Shown here in pieces: positions 1-12,734 of a DNA stretch of 64,000 nt (within the stretch, counting starts at the first letter, position 1; each line of letters opens with the position of its first letter). The stretch is from Cryptomeria japonica (taxonomy: Eukaryota; Streptophyta; Pinopsida; Cupressales; Cupressaceae): NCBI RefSeq assembly GCF_030272615.1, contig NC_081412.1:340257370-340321369 (forward strand), read 5' to 3'. Both the position numbers and the translations under genes were made by a program. Below the pieces are notes generated by a model, which saw only the letters and a list, made by a program, of their open reading frames with translations, was not told the origin of the DNA and searched no databases.

Positions 1-422
1 CTTGCTTCCATTTTGGACCTTCTCGACCTAACTCAATCCTTACTTTCTTTGGCTATTTGGACCAAAGTTCCCAGATTCAGACTCGGCTCTAACTCAGCAA
101 GGCTGACTCGACTCGTGACTCAGCTCGGACTCGGCAAAATAAGAAAACCCTTGAAATTTAGAGATTTTTAACGATTTAAAACTTGTTTCATACACCCATT
201 ATTGAATTAAGCTTAAAGACACTATAACATCATCAAATAGAAGCTAATTTGATCACATACATAAACATACATCCATCACATGCGTAGAAATGTAAATTGT
301 AGCTGAAGGAATTAGAAAACATAGATATATAGAGTTAGAAATGTTGTCCAATGTATATAAAATCCATGACTTCAAATGTTCCCAAACATATATGTAACTG
401 TAAAGTGTAAACAAAAACAAGT

Positions 423-933
423 CTATGGCTCAGGCTCTTGCTCAGCCTCGTCTATCTGCCTCCTAGAAAGGCGTCTAAGGTAGGTCCTAGATGACTGAGT
501 AGCCATAGTCTCTGCCTGTGATGTGCCAGTCTGAGTAGCCATAGGTGATGTGGCTGATCGTGCTCTATCCTCCTCCTTTGCCATAGCCACAGCCTCAGCC
601 TCGCTGTTTACTTGGTCAACCCACTCAAGGTCCTCATCAGTGAAGACTGGATCGGTGGACTCAATGAGCCAATCGGACTCGGGGTCGACTTCCTCTAGAG
701 TGATCGAAGAGGATTTAGCGTCCAAAATATGTCTGGTCCTAAGACAGAGGTTGTAATGAACAAAGACTCATTCAACCTCTCCACAGACAATCTATTTCGC
801 CTCTTCGAGTGGATGTGCTCGAACATGCTCCAGTTGCGCTCACATCCAGAAGCGTTGCATGGCTGGCTCAATATGCGGATGGCAATTTTTTGAAGGTTTG
901 GGGTTGAAGGCCCAAACATTTGCCACCATCTAT
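423..933 (-). pseudogene. hAT transposase C-terminal exon, frameshifted
   Basis: The minus-strand reading opens after an AG acceptor (CTG at 934-936 on the plus strand) and encodes a WWQMFG start, then the hAT dimerisation signature with CERNWS and IHSKRRNRL. Around 750-775 the frame is lost: the expected continuation (VHYNL-type residues) is read in another frame, so one base has probably been gained or lost after the RLNE codons. The second frame continues through an acidic tail (LEEVDPESDW) to a stop near 423. No zinc finger or DDE core is present. It is a broken last exon of a hAT transposase. Confidence 0.75.
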
Positions 934-1015
934 CTGAGATAAGGAAAAGAAAAAAACATTAGTCTCATTTCCTACTTTAAAGGTAGATTATAAAATGAAA
1001 AATTAAAATGCATAA

Positions 1016-1072
1016 GTCACGACCCTCGGACCCGGCGAGTCTCCCTGACTCGCCGGGTCCGAGGGTCGTGAC
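1016..1072. repeat. Perfect 26-bp hairpin in hAT subterminal region
   Basis: Positions 1016-1041 are the exact reverse complement of 1047-1072, separated by a 5-base loop. The stem is GC-rich and contains the GACTCGCCGGGTC motif used elsewhere in this element end. Similar long hairpins occur in the 5'-side subterminal regions of the two other hAT elements in the window. Confidence 0.9.
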
Positions 1073-1128
1073 CCCGGCCGGGGCCACGACACTCGGACTC
1101 GACGAGTCAAGGAGTGACTCGCTGACTC

Positions 1129-1599
1129 GGCGAGTCAGGCAAGTCACGCCCCCTGACCCGTCTGAGCCCGGGTCAGGGTCATCGTGACCCAACAGGGGTC
1201 ACCCGGCCCGCTGACTCGCGTGACTCGCCGAGAGTCACAAAACTCTGATTTGGACCTACCCTATTAACAACCTCTTGTGAAATATTTTGCATTCACATAT
1301 AGATGAGATTAGACTCATCTTCGTACATATCAATGCATTTGTCCATGTTCTCTTGCAACATTAAGGTATCATAGGCTTCAGCGAGTCACTCCCTGACCCG
1401 TCTGAACCCGGGTCAGGGTCACCTGGCCCGCTGACTCGCGTGACTCGCCGCGAGTCACAGAACTCTGATTTGGACCTACCCTATTACCAACCTCTTGTGA
1501 AATATTTTGCATTCACATATAGATGAGATTAGACTCATCTTCGTACATATCAATGCATTTGTCCATGTTCTCTTGCAAAGTTAAGGTATCATAGGCTTT
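1129..1599. repeat. Tandem duplication of the hAT right end plus flank
   Basis: A block containing the hAT right terminus, the ATTTGGAC target repeat and about 120 bp of flanking DNA (roughly 1129-1379) is repeated at about 1380-1599. The second copy lacks a 20-odd-base GC-rich stretch but is otherwise nearly identical through the shared string ending in AAGGTATCATAGGCTT. Because flanking DNA is included, the duplication followed the insertion. Confidence 0.85.
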
Positions 1600-1975
1600 T
1601 AGCCCCCACCTGGACAAACTCTAGCATGTCTATGCTTACTCTTCAACAAAAAGGTGAATCAAGGTATGTATATTGAACCATTTCTTTTCAGTCAATTCTA
1701 TTAATGAATATAATTTAGGCATATGTTTTCATGAAGTGGCATCACTTGTTACGTTGTGTAACAAGTGATAAGCTTTGTGGGCAAATATTCACACGCCATA
1801 GACTACCTTAGTAACAATTTGTTTTGTCAAGGGTTGTGGGTACATTAACCTCCTAAAATGGGATTAGACTTGTAGGCTGTTTTCATCATAGTAACACAAA
1901 TCATTCCCAGAAATAAATCAGCAAACAAAAATATAAAGTATTTTTTTATATATATTGCTAGTTGTTTACAAATAT

Positions 1976-2205
1976 TCTGCTCATACAAGCATCAACATGA
2001 GACTAATACAAGTTCTTGTGAGCACAACCATGAGACTAATTTTGGCTCCTTTCAAGCAACCACACTAGAAGCCACCTCCACACTAGAAGCCACCTATGGG
2101 TCACAACTTAAAATTCCACATTAGATGTCCCTTTGGGATTTGAACTTGGGTCTCCACAATGAGAAGTCACTGTTTTAACCAACAATGCTCAACCCCTTGG
2201 GAAAG
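1976..2205 (-). mobile_element. tRNA-derived SINE (Au-like)
   Basis: Read on the minus strand, the right end starts GGGGTTGAGCATTGTTGGTT, followed about 35 bases later by GAGACCCAAGTTCAAATCCC. These resemble the A-box and B-box of an internal RNA polymerase III promoter. The body then contains a twice-repeated GTGGCTTCTAGTGTGG and ends in short T/A-rich sequence. The arrangement fits a plant tRNA-derived SINE, perhaps the Au family. Exact ends and a target duplication were not found. Confidence 0.6.
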
Positions 2206-5200
2206 ATAAAGATTTTTTCAAAAGTTTAATCAAGAATAATTGAGTTAGATGTAGGGATTTTAAAAAAATACGGTTAGGGTTAGGTTTTCAAAACATTGCT
2301 GAAGTTTAAAAAGAGTAAATGGGAAAAAAAAAAAAAAGAAGGAATAAATCAGTTACTAAACACTGAATGTGATATTAATAATGTAGTCAGTGAAAAATGC
2401 ATGAAAGGAAAAAAGTGTGGGACAGTTTAAGGAATATTTGCTATTTTGAATGAAAATCTGTGGAAATAGCCAAATGGTGAGAAAATGCGATTTCACTAAC
2501 ATGGTTTTTATTGTCTTAGATGTCCTTCCCTTTCATGCCCTCCTTTTCAACAAGCATGCTTCCCCTGTTTTCCTCCATTAAGTCCACATTCTATCCTAAT
2601 CATCTTGATTTTTCCCTTTCTCCCTCTTTTGTTCCCTCTATGTTTCTCATCTTGTTCCTTCCCTACCTATCCAATATATCGTCCCATGATGTTTCTTTCT
2701 ATCCCCCTACTTAGATAACATCATCAGATGGGCTGATACTAAGATGATGATATCAGCTATTTCAGTTTTAATATTTTAGGATTTGTACCCCATTTATAGG
2801 TTTCCCTTTGCCATTTACAAAAGAAAAATTAATAATCCAATATACTTCCCACTCACATCTTCCCTTGAAGGTTTCTAATAGGATTTGGGGGAAAATTATT
2901 TCAACAAGGGAAAGATATTTTCACACAAGGACCTTTGATGATTCAAGCAAATGAACTTCACTTCTAATGCATACCAAGTCTCTACAGTTCCTAGCTTTGG
3001 CCTACTATGGTTTCTTCAATAGAAACTTAACTTGATCTTCAACCACCTCTCTACAAATGCTTAAGCAAAGGAGGTTATTGTAGTTACAAGTTGGCCCCAA
3101 GTATCTTTCTACCATACCTCTTTCATTTATGCAGACCTCATCCTCATTATATGTTTATTTACTTTATTACCATATTGTCCTATAGCCCCTGGCTTACCAT
3201 TCTTTACCCAATTTCCTTGCATTTAGTCCCTATCTTAATGTCATTTACCTTTAGGCTTACACCCTTACATTTAACCCTTGGCATAACAGTCCATCATTTT
3301 AATAACTCAAATTTTCTTATTCGTCCTTTTCCCTAATGTCCAAAACATGTGTCCATCATAATAATATCACATATAAATTTGTATTGTCATGTGTACACTA
3401 AGAGAGCTTGTCTAGCTTTCCCTATTTTGAGGTTGATAGTGTTAAACCTTCATCTTAATGTATGGAAAATCCAGTAATGGGCATGGACAATGGCAGTCTG
3501 CTGGAGCATTGAAAGCTTTAAAGGTTGTCTACATGAATAAAAAGGTGCTGACAAAACCTCACCATAGCTAGCCATTGTAGCAATGATAACCTAATAAAGT
3601 GATTAAATCTAGCATTAAGGAGCTTCAGTGGTTGTTTAAGAGTTCTCATTAGTGGGTGTAAGACTTGAGCTGTTTTAGACTAGGAAATGATCCAGCTTCT
3701 TTCCCATGCAAATTACTAGGATTTAGAATTTAGGAAAATGTTAAAAATTTGAACATAACACAAGTGTTCACATGACCAACATTTTATGCCAAGGAATCAA
3801 GGTACGCAGCATGGTAAAAGCATACAGAATGATTACTTCTATTATAAAAATTTGCACCTTCAAACAATACAAAAAAAATTTAGTCCCTCATATTTCTTTA
3901 AAGACGTGATCAAGGAAACCAAGGCAACCAAGTCAAACTAACACTTTATTATTTTCGACTCTTATTACCCAGTATTGTAAATCGTTTATCCTCTTCTTAA
4001 TGAATCGTATCATTAAAAAATATACATTAATCAACATAGAACTTCAGCGAACCACTAATGATTTATTAGTGAACCGTTTCATATTGTATACGGGGTCCAC
4101 CACTTAGCTTCAAACATTTCTCTCAACATTTCATATTGGGTCCACCACTTTAGGCTTTGAACATTTGTTTGACCACCATTTAGACTTAGGAATTGTATCC
4201 ATGTCATATGGTAGCTTTTGCATCCACCGCAAATATTGTGAAGAGAAAATACGAACAGTAGTAATATCTTATCAAGTATTTTTATAATATTATATTATTA
4301 ACTGTATCACTGAGTTTATTTCTGCATATGTGCTAAGTGTTATGTCATGTGCTGAGTGTTATGTTATCTCATGGTTATTATTGCTACTCCACGCACTTGC
4401 TGGTCATGGATTGTCTTGAGTATGAATGCTAATAAATGTGTTACAACCTAATTATCAAATGCTACCGTTGATGATCATTGATGTATGAGTTGTTGTAATT
4501 ACTTTGGCTTTGGACGGTTGTATTACTATTTCTTGACTTCAATATATTGGTCACTTTTCCCTTGTATAATTACTTTGTTTTAATTGCCTATTGTGTCTTT
4601 TAGTTATTGTTGTCAATTACGGTGTGGTCATCAAAGACTATGCTCATCGTTCCATACTTAATGGTCATTGGCCATCTTTAGACTAGTCTTTAATTGTATT
4701 ATTATTTATTATTGAATATATAAATTATGTTGATAATATATAATATTCAAGTCATGTTCATAAATAATATTTAATTAATGAATTTTAAATAATCATTCAT
4801 TGATAATTATTAAATTAATTAATAATAATAATTTCTTCATTTAGGGTCTCTCTCTTTCTCTCCGTATATATATAACGATCCAGGAGGGGACATGACATAC
4901 ACCGCCTACAATATTCAACAATTTGTTGATTTGAGAGAACCACCCAACAACTTTTCCTTATGATGAACATAGTTTTTCATTCTCAAATAAACTAAACAGA
5001 AGTGCATTGTCACCACAGGAAGTGATGAGCAAAGAATAAATGGAATTGATCATGGTGCAAAGTTCAGGCTTTCAACAGAAACATATTCAAAACATATAGA
5101 GGTTAGGTAGGGTTAGTGCTCATGATAAACACATCGAGGGATATGTGATATAAATATTTACTTTGTAAAATACTACATTTAATTGTCATTGAAGGTTGGA

Positions 5201-6589
5201 AGTCACTGTCATAGTCATTTAGGGTCAAAATTAAGTTGAATAGTATGTTCCTAACAAATTTATAAATTAGGTACTGATCATTCGTATGGCATTGCTTTTT
5301 CTTCATCTCTCAATATTACCTCAACAAATTGATTAATTTACTGTTTGAAAACTCAAAAAGCATATTGTTAATGGCACAACCATAATTACCCGGATCTACT
5401 TAGAATACAGTTTTAATTTGAGTTTTCCCTAAAGCCGTCAAAGTCAATTATAGATTATAATCATACTTGAATCTCAAACAAGCCATTCCAATCTAGACAA
5501 CGTCTGTGTTTCACATGTTCCAATGAAAGGCTTAAAGCAATAACCAAATTAATGAAGGTTTTAGTCTAGGTTGCAAGAAATACAATAGACCCCTTTTTCT
5601 GTTTTGTTGTTTCCAATACGGAAAACAAAAATGGAAACCCCCCAATAACTTTTTACTTGGACAATTTCACATATCCCTATGCTTCAATCATAAACAGGGT
5701 CTTTTATGGTTGTTTCCAGGGCATTTCCACAAAGTACCTCGGGTATTTTAACTTTCCATGCATAGGAATTTTATATTCTGTTTTTTTTTATTGTCTAGAT
5801 AATTTTGTTTTGTTTTATTGTTCAAACAGTTTGCCATTTTCAAGGAGCCTAAAAAATTGGTAATGCCCAGTGTTTCTCTTTGTAATGTCAGTTTTATTGG
5901 TAAATTTTGGTTGCGCATTTTTTTCACTCAAACTTCATTTTAGAGAAGTGCATCTCTCCCTCCCTCCTCTCTCTCTCATTTACTGTGGCTTGTGATATAA
6001 ACTCATTTTTCATAAAAAAATTTAATCCAAATCCATTTTTCTGCTAACCAAGAGCCCTTTGTTTACTGAACCTTCCATGTATTAAGTCCTTGGCCCAATG
6101 TAAAGCACAACAAATAAAATGTAGCATTTATAATGCATATCATTGCATCCAACCCTTAATGAGACATCCTGATTTCTTCCCATTTCAAAGTCATAAATTA
6201 TTTCAATGAAAGCTTTTTCATTCTAACCAAAACTAAAACAGAAAGAATAGCACACTTATGTTGGCTTTTATAGCTTTAGAACGTTAACCATATTAAACAC
6301 CAACTTCTCCTAAGTATTAAAATCTCCCTCCTTCTGTGTGTGTGCACTTGTGAGAGAAGGGCAAGAGACCCCAAAAAAATAGTTTTACCAGCAAGATGCA
6401 ACAAAACTGTGAAATATAACACGGAACTGAATAGGCATATATTGGTAATTCACCCAAGCTACTATCGGCCAAACCTGCATGGACAAAACAATGTTCTAAA
6501 TAAATCCTTATTGTGCCATTCCGTTTATTTAGCTTTCTATGATAATATTCTCTGATTATAACATCAGAAGGAAATAAGAGGTTATTTAC
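2206..6589 (-). other. Intron 4 of the PMP22-like gene (part)
   Basis: This AT-rich stretch carries no supported gene. It has pyrimidine-rich runs near 2520-2720 and 5940-5985, a homopolymer A run near 2322, and an AT-rich block around 4690-4830. The next exon of the host gene was looked for on the minus strand and not found, so it should lie beyond the left end of the window. Confidence 0.6.
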
Positions 6590-6660
6590 CTTCCATGCAT
6601 TTAGTTGCACAGAGGGGTAGTCCTTTCTCAACTTATTCTTCACAAAATTCCATTGTCTTC
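6590..6660 (-). CDS. PMP22-like gene, exon 4
   Basis: This 71-base exon is preceded on the minus strand by TTATTTCAG and followed by the donor GTAAAT. Its first two bases complete a Gly codon begun by exon 3, and it encodes RQWNFVKNKLRKDYPSVQL and a short NAWK end. The KxDYPSVQLxAW block is characteristic of the third quarter of plant PMP22/Mpv17 proteins, just before the loop leading to the last membrane helices. It ends in phase 0. The reading beyond the donor (towards 6317) is intron. Confidence 0.85.
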
Positions 6661-8879
6661 CTGAAATAAGAAAGCAGCTAGAAGCATCAGATTGATGTCA
6701 TACATAATAACAATGAAAAACAGAGAAATGAACTGTCATCCTAGAGCAAATACATGAAAATAATATTTTCAAATTGAGACATCCGAACTGGTATTTTTGA
6801 GTATTGAAAAGAACCCTAACTGTAAGAATATGGAATGTGTCCAACCAAAAAGAAAATTCTCTCGAACTTAGCATTTCATCCTCTACCCCTCAAACTGACA
6901 CTTGAAAAAAAAACATTATCAAGCACAGCGATCTTATATTAGTCCACTTTCAAATCTTGGTAGTTGAGTATTATACGTGTAGGAGAGTAATAATTATTAA
7001 AAAGCTTTATAGCATATAAAAATAGATTTTTTGATTCAATATTATTGTGAATAAGGACATACACAAACCATCCAAGAAACAAACTTTAAAGATGCAAAGT
7101 TATTTTCCAATGGGTAAAAAATTATAGGAGAAAATCCTTTGTCCCAGCTACTACTGTGGACTAAACATTTGCTCAATTATTTGCATATAACTATAACGAT
7201 CAGCAGGGTTGTGCTTGTCATTAACAAGCTGCATGTATGAGCAATACGCCCAAATGACAAGCAAAGAGTCTCTAAAACAAACTTCGAAAACAATAGCATG
7301 AATAGTGCAGGTTTTAAGAAAGACCATGTTAATACATTTTTTGAGAAAGGCGAAAAAATGACATTTAATAATAAATTAAAATATTCAATATAGAGTTCCT
7401 AATAGATATGCATAATACAGGAAGACAAGGAAAATTATCCAAACACAGGTTGGTGAATAACCTAGAACCAGTTAATATTGTACACAACATGCTGAAGAAT
7501 AATGAAACCATGTTGACTAGTTCACTAAGATTTCAAATTTTTTTTAACAGGACCTGCAATGCCTAAGATTTCAATTTTTTTTTAACAGGACCTGCAATGC
7601 TAATCAAGGAATGTAAATGGAATTTGAGCTGGATTACAAACCCATTTCCATATTTTGAATAGTACTAAACGTACTAATATTTTACATCTGATTACATTAT
7701 AACAATTAGATTATGAATCATACAGAACTTGATGAGTATCCTGGTATGAGCTAACACTAACTCAATTTTAGCTACTGTATATGGACCTCAGATGCTTTTC
7801 TATCTCATCTATATATGGTCATTATCTTTTTAGGTTTCTATGTCTATGACAGCATTATGAATACTGGTTTGACAGCAGACTATACTCTTCTTATGCTAAA
7901 GTTTCACTGGGATCTATGTATGTGATGGTTGTCTCAGGGCTGAGAGAGTTTTCGTACTCATGGGTACAGCTACTAGATTTGAAGACTAGGGATTCTGCAG
8001 TCACCAAGGACATATTCCTGATAATTGACATTGTCAAGGACTGAGGCCTAAGTAATGACTTCTGCAGAATCTCCCTAGATTTGGGGGTTTATGGGCAGTG
8101 CTTCCACCACAACAAAAGAGATAGTTATTGTATTATAAAGCAGCCTAATTATATTTTATAAAGAATTATTGATGATCCCACCTACAATTAATAAAAAGGA
8201 TCAACTTTATGAATATGAATCTAATTTTTAACACTAGACTTTGCTGTAAATGTTTCGCCTGAAGGAAACTGAGCATAATTGGTCTCTCTCAGGATCTATT
8301 TGTGTTTTTTTCACTTTTTTCTATTATAGAGGGGCAATGTTGTCCCTCTTTATTGATTTACCTGTCAAGCTATTAGCATTTTAATTTGCACCTTTCAGTA
8401 CAACACAAAGCGGTATAGCATGTAAGGATAAACCTTTTCTTCAAACTAGAAGGGGAAGCTCCCTTCCAACACAAGTTAAACCTTTAGATTTTGGATGCTC
8501 ATTGCAAACAAACTAAGGAAATTAGCTATATTTTAGTTCTCAAGCAAGGGCACAAGGTTTATAAGGACTTCTACTCAAGAATCTTCTCTTGAAAGTGAAC
8601 ACCTACAATAGCTATCAAATGTTTGCCACCTTGATATAGGAGCATCTGGGCCCACAAACAATCCTACTCGCCCAAAAATAATGATCAGCTTTTTGTCCTT
8701 TTTTTGTTGGGTCAATTTGCTGCCACTCTGGGATCCACATGCTGACTTGGCAACTAGGATTCCCTTGAAGGTTCAATCTTCATCACTGTTTCAGCTTCAC
8801 GTCTCAATAGGACCCACCCCTTCTCTGCTATGGTTGTCTTTTTCTTGCTAAGTCATTACTGTTCATGTACATGTAGGCA
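6661..8879 (-). other. Intron 3, left part, no gene
   Basis: This is AT-rich intronic sequence with no supported coding region. The only clear structure is a 38-bp tandem duplication at 7525-7600. Confidence 0.5.
7525..7600. repeat. 38-bp tandem duplication
   Basis: The unit CTAAGATTTCAA followed by a T-run and AACAGGACCTGCAATGC occurs at 7525-7562 and again at 7563-7600 with only one or two differences. Confidence 0.85.
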
Positions 8880-10245
8880 CAACACTTGCACAAGTGTGAC
8901 CCCAAGGATTGGACCATCCAGTCAGTTGGCAAAAAAGAATTACAATATGATGGAGAGAGAAGCACTCGAGATGATGTATCCGGTGCAAAAATTCAAACAC
9001 TACTTGTTGGCAAGACTATTCACCTTCTCCATCGATCACAAGGCCTTAATCTACTTGGTAAACAAGCCCATCATCCAAGGTTGAGTAAGTAGGTAGCTTT
9101 TACTATTGCAAGAATTCGCATTTACTATCAATGTTCAGCCAGGGAAAAACCACATCATAAATGCTCATTTGTGAAGGATTAAGTTGGGTGCCACCTAAGG
9201 GACTAAATGAAGACTTCCCGAAAGCGCATTTGTTTCAAATTGCAGCACTACCTCCATGGTACGAGAGTGTGAGAGAATATCTATCCAACTCCACCTTTCC
9301 AAAGGAGATCCCACCAAGAGAGAAGGAAGCTAGCTCTGAAGAGTAAAACCTTACAGCTTATTAATGGAAAATTATATGAAATGGGGTTTGAACATGTCCT
9401 AACGCGATGTGTCATGCTAGAAGAGATACCAAGAGCACCGAAGGAAGAACACGAAAGCCTTGCTGGAGGACATATAGGACAAGATGCCACAACCCGAAAA
9501 GTTTTGCTAGCAAGTTTGTGATGGCCCACAGTACACACAAATGCCCGACAGTGGGTGGTGGGACGCAATACAAAACATAGAGTTGGCAAACCTCTTAAAA
9601 GAGACTACATGACATTGTTCCCATCACAACCACGGGAACTTTTTGAGGTGGGGACTAGATTTCATCAGTCCACTCAAGGTCAGATAGCTTCATAGATGCA
9701 GATATATTGTGGTAGTCATGGAGTACTTGATGAAATAGGCAAGAGCTAGAGCACTCCCAAACAACACAATAGTTAGTATAGTGAGATTCATTTCTGAACA
9801 AATAGTCACTCAGTACAGTGTTCCCCTTCAAATTACTGTGATCGAGGAGGACACTTTGTGAAACACATCATTCGCTTAATGATGACGAAGTTTCAAATCT
9901 TTTACGATTTATCAAGCGCACACTATCCAAGAGAAAATGGTTAGGTAGAGTCGATAAACAAAGTACTCATTTCGGTCATTCATAAGTCGTGTGGCATTGA
10001 AGAAGCAAACTGAGAGGGGAGCTACAAACCATACTATGGGCATAATGAACAATGTACAAGGTAACAATGGGACACATTGTTCAACTAATATACAGCTGGG
10101 AAGCAGTGGTCCCCGTTGAGTACATGGTCCTATTGGTGTGTTTTTCTTATGCATGCTCAACACAAAATAAAATACCCAAAGATATCCAATTCTCTTGATC
10201 AAAATCTTCTATGTGCTAAATAGCTAGACTATGTGATCACAATGC
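8880..10245 (+). pseudogene. Ty3/gypsy pol remnant (RNase H and integrase)
   Basis: Decayed plus-strand coding sequence is spread over several frames. Residues KNYNMMEREALEMMYPVQKF and FSIDHKALIYLVNKP (8935-9080) are the RNase H domain of a gypsy polymerase. ALPPWYESVREYLS (9245-9290) matches the spacer before integrase. Blocks near 9360-9590 correspond to the HHCC zinc-binding region (GGHIGQDATTRKVLL), 9620-9960 to the catalytic core, and 10000-10130 to the later core with a WEAVVPVEYM-like string. Frameshifts and stops are frequent and the 5' half (gag, protease, reverse transcriptase) is absent. Its own LTRs were not recognised. The clade may be Athila/Tat, but this is uncertain. Confidence 0.75.
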
Positions 10246-11917
10246 TTTGGATGAAAAATAAAAAATTAAAAGTTAACCAAAGCTCTTAAACTACAAATAG
10301 TTCGCTTGCACACAAAACGAGCCAAAAGTACAATTTTGTCTGTAGTGTCCCCTATCAAGAGACTACCTATTTCCATTAATTAACATACATCATTAATCAT
10401 TATTCTATCTTAAATTAGGTTATTGGGGTTAAAAATATATATAAAACAATAAATTGCTAATTAAATTTAGGGTTTGCCCTCACTTCTTCCCTAACCCTAA
10501 CGGAAGATGGTGGAATTATTTTGCTAGGGCACTTGAAATAGTCTACAAGCGGGCTCCCTCAACGTTTATTAGTAACATATGCATTCATACCCCATCTTGG
10601 GAACTTTCCCTCAAAGTTTCAGGAATACAAGACCTTACCCATATTGGGATCTACCCATCTTGTGACCGGATTACTCCGACTCTCCCTACACAAACCCCCT
10701 ATCCCACGTAGGTATAAGCAGAAGAGCAAGGATCAAATTTTTTATTATATTAACTTTCAAAGTATTACAAATGCAGAAATAATTAAGCATTAACCTGATT
10801 TCTTAACTATTACCAATATAAATTATTGGCAGTATTTCCTGATATATATTTATTAATACAGTGTTCCATATTATAGCTCAATTGTTCTTTTACTCATAAT
10901 ATTCTGCATTATGTAATCTACAGATAGTCATTAGGTGAGATACATCTTACCAATTATTACCACAAGCAGTGACGTTCGATCCTCTCCTTGATGTTGTATA
11001 GTTTTATCCGGTATGAATCTCCTGATCTGATTCAATGGTGATATTATTGAACAATGACTGCTAGTTGTCAATGCTTCTTTTCGATGCCTTCCCTTGGAGA
11101 TTGATCTTGCTATCAATATCCCCCCCACCGAGTGAAGAGGTGTGTCTCTTGTTATGGCCAATGATTTGCACAAGGGTTGTCCCTTGACCTTTCCTCAATT
11201 ACACCTTAACTAACATTAATGTAGATCGCATCTCAGGAAGGTGCCCTTTCAATATATCTGTAATGTCCCCTTCTCAGTGAGGAGAATTTTCAATGGGCCA
11301 TTAGCCTATTTCGGAGACCCGTAGGCTAACTAGAAGCAGAAATTAGGGCTTCCTACTTTTGAGGGGGTCTATGAGGCCTGTTTGATGCTTGACTAGTAGG
11401 AATTCTACGATTCTAACTGTGGATTCCTTCTAGGTTTTCTGAAGGCTTCGCAGGGGTATGACATGCATTATGTTTCGAAGAGAAACTATTTTAGCAAGTG
11501 TCACATTTGGCAGTTCCATTTTTAGCAGTTCGGTATTGAGCCCCAGTACAGTTCAATTTGATGGTTTGCAACGCCACGATTCATGGTTCAATTTGGCTTT
11601 ATCAGTAATTGATTTACAAGTGAATTATTAAATATTAATACTTTATATTAAAGTTTAATATTTAATTGTTGGTGTGGTCGACTTAAGGAAAAATACCTTC
11701 ACTTAAAAACTTATTATTTTCCTAAGTCAGTTGGCATTTTTAAAAAGAGGAATATTTCATGTTTTAATGTTTTTTTATGTGCAATGTGTTCACCTTGGGA
11801 AAAGTGCGAACTTGTGCCTAGAAAGGGGACGCCAGTCATGTGGTGATTTGAAATGAAATTCAAATGAGAGTTTGAGAATTTGGATGCCATTTGAAGATGA
11901 ATGTGAATGTCTGAGTC

Positions 11918-11925
11918 TATAAATA
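11918..11925 (+). promoter_or_regulatory. LTR TATA box
   Basis: TATAAATA in the context GAGTCTATAAATATAAGAG is a good plant TATA box and probably marks the U3 promoter of the nested LTR. It supports plus orientation. Confidence 0.5.
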
Positions 11926-12734
11926 TAAGAGCTTGGCTTCTCATTTGGCATCCATGAAGAAAATATAACGAATTGCTGCCGAAATTTACATTGAGCTTCA
12001 GGGAAAGCATACCTCCTAGCATTTTCTGGATTTCTTGCTTGAGAGATAGCAACTAATTGAGCTTGAGTCTTCTCTTCATTCAGGAGAGCGGATTGAAGGA
12101 TAGAGATGCAAATTTGTGTTTCATTTTCAGAAATGTGGAGTGTTTTATGAGTTTTTTATGTTGCTAGTTCGTGTGTGCTAAAGGTGTTTTTTGCTCGTGG
12201 CTCCCGTGTGCTTGACATGTGGTTCTGGGTATTGGCTCCATCTATTCCTACCCCTTGGGCGATGAAGTTCACCAATTTGTATCTTGTCAAAGGCTGATTT
12301 GGATTTTTGGTAGCAAGTCGAACTTTCCAATTGGGTCATACCTTTCCTTGACTGCCTCGGGTTGCGTGCAGATTGTTGGTGGTGTTCGTGGTGTAGGTTT
12401 GAGGTTCTAATTGTGTTGTCTATGTTATATCTCTCATTTGCTTTTGATTTTGTGCAATTCGGAGTTGATTTGGAGAAGTTATGAGCAAATTTGGGTGTCC
12501 GTAGCTTGTTGGTCTATGTGTTTTATGTGCATGTTAGTGATTTTCAGAATTGCATAGTTCTTTATAAGGAAAGTTTTGGGTGTGAGTAGCTTATGTTGGT
12601 TGGGGAGTGATTTCCTATTGTTATTGCAGCAGTTGGACTTGTTATCAGCACTTGATTCTTCATTCTTATCTACTATGATTCATATTGTAATGCTGGTAGT
12701 AGTAGTAACAACAATTTCTTTGATCTCTCCTAGT

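Larger units (their letters stand above)
63..1247 (-). mobile_element. Internally deleted hAT DNA transposon
   Basis: The element is bounded by an 8-bp direct repeat ATTTGGAC at 55-62 and 1248-1255, the target-site duplication size of hAT transposons. The left end begins CAAAGTT and the reverse complement of the right end begins CAGAGTT, a short imperfect terminal inverted repeat of hAT type. Inside are GC-rich subterminal tracts full of GACTCGGCGAGTC-like motifs and only the last exon of a transposase on the minus strand. The upstream exons are missing, so this is a deletion derivative that could move only with help from another transposase. It lies in intron 4 of the PMP22-like gene. Confidence 0.8.

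Noticed and set aside
2520-3336. Hydrophobic 64- and 81-codon ORFs resembling membrane proteins
   Set aside because: The pyrimidine-rich composition alone explains Leu/Phe/Ser/Pro richness; there is no domain, conserved motif or context.
4885-4896. GGGGACATGACA, resembling the right end of a gypsy LTR
   Set aside because: No matching left end with a TACAC target repeat could be found upstream.
1-6589. Search for the last exon of the PMP22-like gene
   Set aside because: No minus-strand sequence with the expected FWPxVGWxN or VPLxFRV motifs was seen; it probably lies left of the window.
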